Assembly: GCA_964539825.1 (NCBI GenBank)
Contig: CAZIKF010000004.1
Coordinates: 62,001 to 126,000 of the forward strand
DNA length: 64,000 nt
Reading direction: 5' to 3'
Source: CAZIKF01 sp964539825
Lineage (GTDB): Bacteria > Muiribacteriota > UBA6191
Shown: positions 1 to 8,009 of the stretch, one piece after another
How positions within the stretch are numbered: the first letter of the stretch is position 1
Layout of the letters: the number at the start of each line of letters is the position of its first letter
Position numbers and translations under genes: made by a program
Notes under the pieces: generated by a model
Database searches by the model: none
Seen by the model: the letters and a program-made list of their open reading frames with translations, nothing else
What the model was told of the DNA's origin: nothing

Positions 1-1
1 G

Positions 2-1021
2 ATTCTTCAGAAGTTCAAATCCCAGGGACTTGTTCATTTGGAATCCAATGAAAATCCATTTGGAGCGTCACCAAGAGTCCTTGAAGCCATAAATTGGAGT
101 GCTAAACGGGTCCACAGGTATCCGGACTCCTCTTTGCAAAGACTCAGGGCAGCCCTGAGTAATGAAACGGGAATGGAGCCTGACTGGATTCATCTAGGCT
201 CAGGAATAGAGGAGATACTTGGTCATATTTCCAAGGCTTTTGTGGCTCCGGGCGACGAAATTGTACTTAGTTCGGGAACCTTTCCAATCTATACGAACAA
301 TAACCAGTTTCAGCAGGCAAAGGAAGTCTTTGTGGATCTTCGTGACTACCACTATGACCTGCCTGCGATCAAAGATAGAATCACAGCAAAGACCAAGCTT
401 GTCTTTTTGTGTAATCCAAATAATCCCACGGGAACCGCCTTTGATACCGAAGAGTTTGAGAGCTTTCTTCAGGGGTTATCCCCTGATCTGGTCCTGATCA
501 TGGACGAGGCCTATTTTGAGTTTACCGATCAGAGCCGCATTCCAAACTCAGTGGAATACTTTGCCAAAGTTTCAAATCTAATTGTGCTGCGGACTTTTTC
601 CAAGGCCTATTCCCTCGCCAGTCTTAGGATTGGTTACTCCATTCAACGACCTGAGCTGACCCACCATCTTTTAAGGGCACAGCCGCTCTATTCAGTAAAT
701 GGGTTTGTGGAAGAGGCGGCGCTTGCTGCCCTGGAAGATCAGCAGCATTTACGAACCTGTGTTCAGACGATTCTCCAGCAGCGAACCCAGATGGAAGGAG
801 AGCTAAAGAACAGGGGCTTAAGCGTATGTCCGTCGGAGGCGAATTTTCTGTGTTTTTTAACCCATATGGATGCCAGGGAGCTTTGTGCGCAACTCCAGGA
901 GCATGGAGTACTGGTATGCCCCCTCGGGGCTTTTGGTATTCCCAATGGAATCAGGGTTACTATTGGAACTCCTGAAGAAAATAGAAGATTTCTGGAGGCA
1001 ATGGATGCCGTCCTTCACTGA
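2..1021 (+). CDS. hisC: histidinol-phosphate aminotransferase-like, 5' end outside window
   Basis: This is a fold-type I PLP-dependent aminotransferase of the histidinol-phosphate family, which moves an amino group between L-glutamate and imidazole-acetol phosphate in histidine synthesis. The frame is open from base 2, and the family N-terminal motif HLESNENPFG lies right at the edge, so the start codon is probably just upstream; the TTG at 38 lies inside this motif and is unlikely to be the start. The PLP-binding lysine is in TFSKAYSLASLRIGY (codon 602-604), preceded by the substrate-loop motif FLCNPNNPTG and the aspartate of IMDEAY. The family includes threonine-phosphate decarboxylase (CobD) and aromatic aminotransferases, which cannot be excluded because no other histidine gene is visible. 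The next gene is convergent. Confidence 0.8.
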   Translation: MLQKFKSQGLVHLESNENPFGASPRVLEAINWSAKRVHRYPDSSLQRLRAALSNETGMEPDWIHLGSGIEEILGHISKAFVAPGDEIVLSSGTFPIYTNNNQFQQAKEVFVDLRDYHYDLPAIKDRITAKTKLVFLCNPNNPTGTAFDTEEFESFLQGLSPDLVLIMDEAYFEFTDQSRIPNSVEYFAKVSNLIVLRTFSKAYSLASLRIGYSIQRPELTHHLLRAQPLYSVNGFVEEAALAALEDQQHLRTCVQTILQQRTQMEGELKNRGLSVCPSEANFLCFLTHMDARELCAQLQEHGVLVCPLGAFGIPNGIRVTIGTPEENRRFLEAMDAVLH

Positions 1022-1049
1022 AGGTTAAGAAGACAGTGAACTAAGAACT

Positions 1050-1445
1050 TCACTGGTTCAAGAAGGCGTGAAGTGCTGGAATTTGAGCTCCCAAATGGGG
1101 TAGCGGAACCATTAATGTTGTTGTTCTTTTGGCCTGGTAGCCCTGGGGGTATTCTCCTTTGAGAATTTTAGCCTCCAGCAGTTCTACTGAGGCTCCCGTA
1201 AGTTCTGGTCCTACGGAGCCAGCCAGGCTGGGATTTTGGTTATGACAGGCGATACAGGTCGAGTAATATGCTGCGCGGCCTTGTTTGATCAACTTTTGGG
1301 TCGCTGGGTCCACTTGCTTTTCAGGCTGTTTTACCGTGTTGCCCGAATCAGTACAGCCAAAAAGAAGTAGTGTAATCAGGAAAATCAGGACTCCAGGTGA
1401 AACTGGAGTCCTGTTCTCTGTACGAGTATTTCTTAGATGAAGCAT
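1050..1445 (-). CDS. cytochrome c-type lipoprotein
   Basis: This 131-residue protein has a hydrophobic N-terminal segment ending in the lipobox LLFGC, so it is probably lipid-anchored in the periplasm. A single haem-binding motif CIACH follows, and a distal methionine in TLMVPLP could be the axial ligand. It overlaps the upstream membrane-protein gene by 13 bp. In PuuD-type urate hydroxylases a membrane domain is fused to a C-terminal cytochrome c domain; here the two parts appear as separate overlapping genes, so it probably accepts electrons from its neighbour. The start is uncertain because the first 15 residues before the hydrophobic stretch are long for a signal sequence. Confidence 0.7.
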   Translation of the reverse strand: MLHLRNTRTENRTPVSPGVLIFLITLLLFGCTDSGNTVKQPEKQVDPATQKLIKQGRAAYYSTCIACHNQNPSLAGSVGPELTGASVELLEAKILKGEYPQGYQAKRTTTLMVPLPHLGAQIPALHAFLNQ

Positions 1446-2131
1446 TCCATTACCGCATAGAGTACTACCGTGAGAGCGAATCCTGAGGTAATCACCCCTG
1501 AAACGCTTTTCATTGTCCCCATTTTTCCAACGATTCCATTGAGCTCAAGAGCTCCGATGATAACGCCGAGGGTTATGGCCAGTCCGGAAAGATTTGTAGC
1601 TCCGGTTACATTCATGGGAAGGTGGCTGGCGGCACCCATCATGAAAAGCATGGGAATGGAAAACAGGGTATTTGTTCGAGAGGCCAGACCGGCTTTAGCG
1701 CCACATGCGGCTGCCTCAGGGATTGGCTGCCCTCCGTCAGCAACCTGGTTGGTGGAGGCTATGACAACTTTCTGGGCGGGCCAGATGATGAGCCATACAT
1801 TGAGAAACATAAAGGTACCCATCAGAGCCCCGGATAGAATCATAACGCCATAAGAAGTCATAAAGATTTCTTTACCACCATGACCCTTCATGGCCAGGAT
1901 CGCGAGTCCGGTCAGAAAAGTTCCCATGGCACCCCAGCGGAACCACCACAAAGCACGGGGAACAAGTTTTTGTACAGCCGCGCTTTTATGCTGACCTTCA
2001 GTCTCGTTGAACCACGAGCCTTGAATGAAGTTAAAGTAGTAAAGTACCCCTATCCAGGTGATTCCAAAGAGGAAATGACCCCAGCGAAGGAGAAATTCGA
2101 TCCCGGGTGCTTTGAGTAGTGCTATATCCAT
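1433..2131 (-). CDS. PuuD-like urate hydroxylase membrane domain protein
   Basis: This 232-residue protein has about six predicted membrane segments. It starts with a histidine-containing helix (LLRWGHFLFGITWIGVLYYF) typical of the membrane half of PuuD, the membrane-bound urate oxidase that passes electrons to cytochrome c. Further histidine and methionine residues lie in the later helices (AASHLPMN). The matching cytochrome domain is encoded by the overlapping downstream gene. The ATG at 2131 follows an AAAGGATG-like ribosome-binding site. Related DUF989 proteins occur in organisms without purine breakdown, so urate as substrate is an inference; a generic quinol or urate oxidase is the alternative. 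Confidence 0.6.
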   Translation of the reverse strand: MDIALLKAPGIEFLLRWGHFLFGITWIGVLYYFNFIQGSWFNETEGQHKSAAVQKLVPRALWWFRWGAMGTFLTGLAILAMKGHGGKEIFMTSYGVMILSGALMGTFMFLNVWLIIWPAQKVVIASTNQVADGGQPIPEAAACGAKAGLASRTNTLFSIPMLFMMGAASHLPMNVTGATNLSGLAITLGVIIGALELNGIVGKMGTMKSVSGVITSGFALTVVLYAVMECFI

Positions 2132-2226
2132 GGTTCATCCTTTTCATTTCATTTCTGAACTATAAATGACAAAATGTCACGACAGTTTACCGTTGGAAAT
2201 TCTTAAAAGTAAACCGATTTCCATAG

Positions 2227-2847
2227 ATGTTCAGACCTGAAATGAAACCAATGGCATACGAGGTAAGAGAAGAATTGGAACCACGCTCAATTGGAGTATT
2301 ATCGAAAGAGCTCCAAGACGATCATTTTCGTATCTACAAGTCCTTTGTCCAGCACACCAACAGTCTCCAGGCTGAATTACAAGCGATGCGCTTCAGTGGC
2401 CAGGGAGGATCTCTTTTATACCTGGAAAGGGCTAAAAGAATAAGCTTTGAAGCGAATGGTCTGATGCTCCATGAACTGTTTTTTGAAAATCTAAGTCCGC
2501 AGAAAAGCGAGTTTCAGGGTGAACTTGCAGAACTTCTGGAAAAAACTTTTGGTTCTTTGGACTCCTGGAGAGACGACTTTCTTGAAATCTCAAAATGTAG
2601 AGGAAATGGTTGGGCAATTCTCTTTTACAATCCCGAGATGGAACAAATACTCCAGACTTTTGTGGAATCCAATCATCTTGGCGTGCCCCTGGGCTGGGTC
2701 CCCCTCTTGGTTTTAGATCTCTGGGAACATGCTTATCTCAGAGATTTTGGTGCCCATGGCAGAGATTCCTATGTCAGCAGAATCTTCGAATTCCTCGACT
2801 TGAATATGGCAAGTAAGCGACTTCTCGCAAACCATTCCCAACCTTAA
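2227..2847 (+). CDS. Fe/Mn superoxide dismutase family protein
   Basis: The 206-residue protein has the length and layout of iron/manganese superoxide dismutases, which convert superoxide to oxygen and hydrogen peroxide. All four expected metal ligands can be placed: a histidine in SFVQHTN near the N-terminus, a histidine in LMLHELFFENL, and the Asp and His of VLDLWEHAYLRDF. No signal peptide is seen, so it should be cytoplasmic. It is divergent from the PuuD-like gene with about 95 bp between them. The ATG at 2227 could be replaced by the ATG at 2251. The N-terminal half is less typical than the C-terminal half, so the metal preference cannot be read. Confidence 0.8.
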   Translation: MFRPEMKPMAYEVREELEPRSIGVLSKELQDDHFRIYKSFVQHTNSLQAELQAMRFSGQGGSLLYLERAKRISFEANGLMLHELFFENLSPQKSEFQGELAELLEKTFGSLDSWRDDFLEISKCRGNGWAILFYNPEMEQILQTFVESNHLGVPLGWVPLLVLDLWEHAYLRDFGAHGRDSYVSRIFEFLDLNMASKRLLANHSQP

Positions 2848-3043
2848 TTCTTAGTTTTTACAAAACATCTTGCAGTGAAATGGAAGAGACAGACCAAAAT
2901 AGCCCCGCACACTCAAAATTCGTATGTCGCTGCTTACCAGCACTTTTGCAGCGGTGATACAAATGCTAGAATCGAGAAACTATTGGGCAACTCCAGTAGT
3001 TTCGAGCAAAGAAACTTGATCCATTCAACCCCGGGACTGCCCA

Positions 3044-4327
3044 TTGACACAAGACAGTGAAACAGAAGAACAGTTAGATGCGGTCACCGGCCTCCCAATT
3101 CTGAACGAAGCGACCATGGAGAAGATCCTCTCGATCTTCGAAACCCAGCGTTCCCTGGGAGTCATCTACCTGGATGTTTATAACCTCACCAAGATCGAAA
3201 ATGATTATGGCGCCGCAATCTACGATACGGTTCAGCAGGATCTCACCAAGACTCTCATTTCGCTGAAAGGAAAGTATCTTCGAAAGGGAGACTTAATTGT
3301 TAAGTGCCATGAATATGATGATTCCTTTTTGATTATTCTATCCAAAAAAAGAAACATTGGCGGACCGCGAAAAAATGACCTGGAGACCATCACTCGTCGA
3401 CTTCACGCCCACGTTAATTCGGGTATTTTCTTTACGATCTACAAGTGGCTAAAGAGAAAGCCTAAGCTAAAAATTGGCTATTCTTTTCTGGTGTGCAACT
3501 CTCTTCTCAATTCACGCAGAATGATCTACAGGGCAATCTCGGAAGCGCGCATGATGTCTAACTTCCATGTCTACAATACCGAGGTTCGTTATAAGGAGAA
3601 TCTGCAGCAGATCATCCTTGATGAACAGATTCGAACTGTCTATCAGCCTATCGTGTATTCCAAAAGCGGAGAGATCTTTTCCTATGAAGCGCTGAGCAGG
3701 GGGCCGCAAGATACTGAATTTTTCAATCCTTTGTTTCTATTTGAAGTGGCCAAGGATAGTGAACTGCTTTTCGAGCTTGATAATGTCTGCCGCAAGAAGG
3801 CAATCGATAATGCTGTAGAAATTGATCCTAATCTAAAACTCTTTATCAACGCCCTTCCTTCGACTATTCATGAACCCACTTTCAGAGATGAATATCTTCA
3901 GGAATTCCTAAAGAAGTATCACCTCAAAGCGGAGAACCTTGTCTTCGAGATCACCGAGAGCCTGGCAATTCAAAACTACGAAACCTTTATGGAAGACATT
4001 CGATCCTATACGGATTTGGGATACCAGATAGCCCTGGATGATACGGGCACGGGGTATTCAAGTTTTGAGACTATTTTGAGAGTTAAGCCTCACTACATCA
4101 AGATTGACATCACTATGATTCGAAACGTGGATACTGATCCCTTGAAGCAGACCATGATTCGAGCCCTGGTTAATATTGCGAAGTCCATCAATGCCCGCTC
4201 CATTGCCGAGGGAGTGGAAACCGTATCCGAGTACCGTCAGGTTCAAGAGCTCGGAGTCGATTTTTGCCAGGGTTATTTGTTCGCCAAACCAGGTCCCCCC
4301 TTCCCTTCAGTTCAGAAGTTCGTCTAA
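3044..4327 (+). CDS. degenerate GGDEF-EAL cyclic-di-GMP phosphodiesterase
   Basis: The C-terminal 240 residues form an EAL domain that hydrolyses cyclic di-GMP. The signature appears as YEALSRG, followed by FEITESLAI, the loop-6 aspartate pair in ALDDTGTGYSS, the lysine in YIKID and the glutamate in SIAEGVET, so the catalytic set looks complete. The N-terminal 170 residues match the GGDEF fold (LGVIYLDVYNLTKIENDYG), but the active-site loop reads CHEYDDSF instead of GGDEF and is probably catalytically dead. No membrane segment is present. The start is a TTG with poor support; the ATG at 3116 would shorten the protein by 24 residues. It is the only cyclic-di-GMP gene in the window. Confidence 0.85.
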   Translation: MTQDSETEEQLDAVTGLPILNEATMEKILSIFETQRSLGVIYLDVYNLTKIENDYGAAIYDTVQQDLTKTLISLKGKYLRKGDLIVKCHEYDDSFLIILSKKRNIGGPRKNDLETITRRLHAHVNSGIFFTIYKWLKRKPKLKIGYSFLVCNSLLNSRRMIYRAISEARMMSNFHVYNTEVRYKENLQQIILDEQIRTVYQPIVYSKSGEIFSYEALSRGPQDTEFFNPLFLFEVAKDSELLFELDNVCRKKAIDNAVEIDPNLKLFINALPSTIHEPTFRDEYLQEFLKKYHLKAENLVFEITESLAIQNYETFMEDIRSYTDLGYQIALDDTGTGYSSFETILRVKPHYIKIDITMIRNVDTDPLKQTMIRALVNIAKSINARSIAEGVETVSEYRQVQELGVDFCQGYLFAKPGPPFPSVQKFV

Positions 4328-4365
4328 ACTAGCCCACCAGGAATTTTTTTAATTGGAGGGAATCC

Positions 4366-6837
4366 ATGCCAAAGGCAGTCAAAAAAGTAGCCAATTCCAG
4401 TTCCTTTTCTACCCAGTCCTTCACGGAAGCATATGGTCGATACCTCAAGTATTCGCGGGTCAAGGATCAGTACAATCTTTCGGTCCACGATCAATATTAT
4501 TCTCTGGCTCTGTCTGTTCGAGACGAGATCATCAATCGTTGGATGGAGACCCAGACCAGGTATTACAAGCAGGATCCCAAGCGGATGTATTACCTGTCTC
4601 TTGAGTTTCTCATGGGTCGTCTCATCGAGAATAATGTCCTTAATCTCGGAGTCGAAAGCGAAGTACGGGAATCATGCTCAAACCTGGGCCTCGACTATGA
4701 TGAACTTCGCCAGACTGGAGAGGATGCTGCTCTTGGAAATGGAGGTCTTGGAAGGCTCGCGGCATGTTTCCTGGATTCACTGGCCACACTTTCCTATCCC
4801 TCCATTGGATATGGAATTAGATACGAATACGGAATTTTTCGTCAGGAGATCGTGGATGGTTTCCAGCATGAAGAACCAGATTCCTGGCTAAAGCATGGAA
4901 ATCCCTGGGAAATCCCGAAACCCGGAAGAGCAGTCAAGGTTCAATTCGGGGGAAGAGTGCTAAAGCCCCATGGCCAAAAATCTTCGGAATACGAGTGGGT
5001 TGATGGAGAAGAAATTCTGGCCGTTCCTTACGACTTACCCATCGTCGGATTTCATAATAAAACCGTGAATACATTGCGGTTGTGGTCTGCCCATGCCACA
5101 GAGGATTTCAATCTCAAGGAATTTAACGAAGGTGACTATTTCAGTGCCGTCGGGGCCAAGAATGAGGCGGAGAGAATTTCTAAGGTACTGTATCCCAATG
5201 ACAATAACTATGAGGGAAAGGCTCTGCGCTTTAAGCAGCAGTACTTTTTTGTTGCGGCCTCGGTTCAAGACATCATTCGCCGTTATAAAAAGACACATTC
5301 CCGCTTCGATAAATTTCCTGAAAAAGTAGCCATTCAGCTTAACGATACCCATCCAGCGTTGACGATTCTTGAAGTAATGCGTCTTCTGCTAGACGTGGAG
5401 CACCTTAATTTTGAGGATGCCTGGGAAATCACTCAAAAGACTTGTGCCTATACCAATCATACCTTGCTCCCCGAGGCTCTGGAGACATGGAATGTAGGAT
5501 TTTTTGAGGAATTCCTTCCCCGCCATTTGATGATTCTCTATGAAGTGAACCGAGTGTTTTTACGGGACGTCTCGCTAAAGTTTAGAGGAGAGGAAGATAA
5601 AATCCGGGAAATGTCTCTCTTTGCGGAAGGTGCCGAAAAAAAGGTGCGCATGGCATACCTGTCCATAGTTGGAAGTCATTCCGTCAATGGAGTCGCCAGA
5701 CTTCATTCCGAGTTATTACAGAAGAATCTCCTTAGAAACTTTGCTCAGCTCTATCCTGAAAAATTTAATAACAAGACCAATGGAGTCACGCCCAGGCGCT
5801 GGCTCTACCAGTGTAATCCAAAATTATCTGAGCTGATCAGCTCCAAGATTGGACCAAACTGGGTTACTGAGCTTCACCGCCTGGAAGAACTTGAGTCTTT
5901 CTCCAAAAATCGTGCCTTCCTGGAGAAATTCGAAGCTGTCAAATCCCAGAATAAGAAGGTTTTAGCGGAGTTGATCGAAAGAAAGAACGGAGTCAGTATT
6001 GATCCTGATTCTCTTTTTGATGTCCATATCAAGCGCATGCACGAATACAAACGGCAGCTCCTTAATATCTTACACCTGGTGATTCTCTACCAGAGGCTCA
6101 AGAATGACCCTGATGCCCTGCCCGTGCCAGTTACCGCCATTTTTGGCGGAAAAGCGGCTCCTGGTTATTTCATGGCAAAACTGATCATTAAGCTGATCAA
6201 CTCTGTTGGTGAATTCGTCAACCATGATCGAGAAACCAGCGACAAGCTTAAGGTAGTCTTTTTGGAGGACTATAAGATTTCCCTGGCTGAAATGATTTTT
6301 CCAGCTAGCGATTTATCCGAGCAAATTTCCACAGCCGGGATGGAGGCGTCAGGAACCGGAAACATGAAATTCGCCCTGAACGGAGCTCTGACCATAGGGA
6401 CGATGGACGGAGCTAATGTGGAGATGGCTGAAGAGATAGGTGAAGACCACATGTTTATCTTCGGGTTAAGGGCCGAGGAGGTACAAGAGATCAGAACCTC
6501 CTCAACCTATTCTCCATGGGATGTTTACAACGAGAATCCGGAAATCAGTAACGCTCTGGATCTCATAGGATCAGGGTTTTTCTCTCCAGAAGATCCAGAC
6601 CTATTCGAGCCGATCCTCTATTCTCTTTTACAAAAGGGTGACTTTTACCTGGTCCTTGCGGACCTGGAAGACTACGATCGGGCCAGGATGGAAGCCTTTA
6701 AGCTCTACAAGGACAAAAAAGCCTGGTATCGCAATGCGGTGATCAATGTGGCTCATATGGGGAAATTTTCCTCAGATAGAACCATTAAAGAGTACGCAAA
6801 TGAAATCTGGAACCTGAAACCCGTCCCGGAGGATTAA
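4366..6837 (+). CDS. glgP: glycogen/starch phosphorylase
   Basis: This 823-residue enzyme releases glucose-1-phosphate from alpha-1,4-glucans. The length is standard for the GlgP family. The PLP lysine lies in the signature EASGTGNMKFALNGALTIGT, and the N-terminal region has the usual MYYLSLEFLMGR and GNGGLGRLAACFLDSLATL motifs; VHIKRMHEYKRQ gives the phosphate-site residues. A strong GGAGGG ribosome-binding site precedes the ATG. The stop codon directly abuts that of the convergent methionine aminopeptidase gene, leaving no spacer. It follows the EAL gene by 38 bp and may be co-transcribed. Other glycogen genes are not in the window. Confidence 0.97.
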   Translation: MPKAVKKVANSSSFSTQSFTEAYGRYLKYSRVKDQYNLSVHDQYYSLALSVRDEIINRWMETQTRYYKQDPKRMYYLSLEFLMGRLIENNVLNLGVESEVRESCSNLGLDYDELRQTGEDAALGNGGLGRLAACFLDSLATLSYPSIGYGIRYEYGIFRQEIVDGFQHEEPDSWLKHGNPWEIPKPGRAVKVQFGGRVLKPHGQKSSEYEWVDGEEILAVPYDLPIVGFHNKTVNTLRLWSAHATEDFNLKEFNEGDYFSAVGAKNEAERISKVLYPNDNNYEGKALRFKQQYFFVAASVQDIIRRYKKTHSRFDKFPEKVAIQLNDTHPALTILEVMRLLLDVEHLNFEDAWEITQKTCAYTNHTLLPEALETWNVGFFEEFLPRHLMILYEVNRVFLRDVSLKFRGEEDKIREMSLFAEGAEKKVRMAYLSIVGSHSVNGVARLHSELLQKNLLRNFAQLYPEKFNNKTNGVTPRRWLYQCNPKLSELISSKIGPNWVTELHRLEELESFSKNRAFLEKFEAVKSQNKKVLAELIERKNGVSIDPDSLFDVHIKRMHEYKRQLLNILHLVILYQRLKNDPDALPVPVTAIFGGKAAPGYFMAKLIIKLINSVGEFVNHDRETSDKLKVVFLEDYKISLAEMIFPASDLSEQISTAGMEASGTGNMKFALNGALTIGTMDGANVEMAEEIGEDHMFIFGLRAEEVQEIRTSSTYSPWDVYNENPEISNALDLIGSGFFSPEDPDLFEPILYSLLQKGDFYLVLADLEDYDRARMEAFKLYKDKKAWYRNAVINVAHMGKFSSDRTIKEYANEIWNLKPVPED

Positions 6838-7698
6838 TCAATATCCCTGGGGGATCTTTACACCAAGCTGAGCTAAGGATTCGGGTAGTTTTCCCCAGAG
6901 TTCTTCTCGGTAGGTAAGGATTTCCGCACCCGTTTCTGTGACCAGGATCGTGTGTTCGAATTGGGCCGAGCGTTTGCGATCTTTGGTGTATACGGTCCAG
7001 CCGTCTACGGGATCGAGATCGGTCTGCCAGGTACCGATGTTTACCATGGGTTCAATGGTAAAAACCATGCCCGGCATGAGTTTGATGCCTTTGTTTGGCT
7101 TTCCGTAATGGAGAACCGTAGGCTGCTCGTGAAATTCAAGTCCCACTCCATGACCTGTATATTCGCGTACTACGGAGTAGCCACGTTTCTCAACGAGCTT
7201 TTGGATCTTAAATCCTATATTGGAGAGTTGATTTCCAGGTCGGACCTGTTCAATGCCACGGTAAATTGCCTGGCGTGTTGTATCCACTAAAGCGCTATCT
7301 TCGTCGGACACCTCGCCACAATAAAAGGTGTAGTTCGTATCTCCATAATAGCCATTCAATATGGGAGTTACATCTATATTGACCAGGTCCCCCTCTTTGA
7401 GCATGAGTTCTCCTGGAACCCCGTGACAAACTACCTCGTTCACAGACACACATACCGATCTAGGAAATCCGCGGTAACCAAGCGGCGCGGGAATGGCCCC
7501 ATTTTCAAGGGTCATTTCGTGGCAGGCTTCGTCAATTTCCTCGGTTCGTACTCCGGGTCGAACCATAGTGCCCAGAGTATGGAGGATTTTTGCTGCTAAT
7601 TGGGAGCAGGTCCGAATCCCTTCAATCTGCTCGGGAGACTTGATGTATACACCTTGAATCACCCGTGCTGGCTTATGTTTTTGCATCTTTGAACCCAT
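6838..7698 (-). CDS. map: methionine aminopeptidase type I
   Basis: This cytoplasmic metalloprotease removes the initiator methionine from new proteins. The five metal ligands are visible: Asp in VNIDVTPI, Asp in YYGDTNYTF, His in GHGVGLEFHEQP, Glu in FTIEPMVNIG and Glu in FEHTILVTETG. The core is type I length, with about 35 extra residues at the N-terminus ending in GVYIKSPEQIEGIR. A second in-frame ATG lies four codons in (MQKHKP), so the exact start is uncertain. The gene is convergent with glgP and its stop codon is adjacent to the glgP stop. Confidence 0.96.
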   Translation of the reverse strand: MGSKMQKHKPARVIQGVYIKSPEQIEGIRTCSQLAAKILHTLGTMVRPGVRTEEIDEACHEMTLENGAIPAPLGYRGFPRSVCVSVNEVVCHGVPGELMLKEGDLVNIDVTPILNGYYGDTNYTFYCGEVSDEDSALVDTTRQAIYRGIEQVRPGNQLSNIGFKIQKLVEKRGYSVVREYTGHGVGLEFHEQPTVLHYGKPNKGIKLMPGMVFTIEPMVNIGTWQTDLDPVDGWTVYTKDRKRSAQFEHTILVTETGAEILTYREELWGKLPESLAQLGVKIPQGY

Positions 7699-7832
7699 CT
7701 TTTAGAGAAAGTAATGAACACGTGAGACTATCCTAAGAGTCATCTAACTGCCAATCCATGTTCAATTGGGATATCGACTAAATTAAAACAAGGGCGTAAG
7801 AGGAATAGAGAACATAGGATCTTCGTAACATT

Positions 7833-7871
7833 GGTGAGTTACCCCGGGGGCCCTCGATAGAGTAAATCACC
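7833..7871. promoter_or_regulatory. inverted repeat in the map/S41-protease intergenic region
   Basis: GGTGAGTTAC at 7833-7842 pairs with GTAAATCACC at 7862-7871, with one mismatch, around a GC-rich loop that contains CCCGGGGG. No T-tract follows, so it does not look like a simple terminator. It lies between two divergent genes and could be a leader hairpin or an operator. The rest of 7699-8009 shows no coding potential. Confidence 0.3.
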
Positions 7872-7947
7872 ACACTGTATCCCGTTAACCATTCTTTCCT
7901 TAATTTCCAAGTATTTTGTCCTTTTCGGCAACCTTTTTAGTCCTGAA

Positions 7948-7963
7948 TATGTATGCATACATA
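7948..7963. promoter_or_regulatory. perfect 16-bp palindrome upstream of S41 protease gene
   Basis: TATGTATGCATACATA is a perfect palindrome whose end lies 46 bp upstream of the ATG at 8010. Its size and place fit a dimeric repressor operator or a site overlapping the promoter. No second copy was noticed in the window, and the binding protein is unknown. Confidence 0.35.
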
Positions 7964-8009
7964 GCTGCGGTGCTAAACTCTTTATCTCTTTTTAGGAGGG
8001 TAATCTGCC

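Noticed and set aside
2875..3060. 61-residue frame between SOD and the EAL gene
   Set aside because: No ribosome-binding site or family features, and it overlaps the EAL start.
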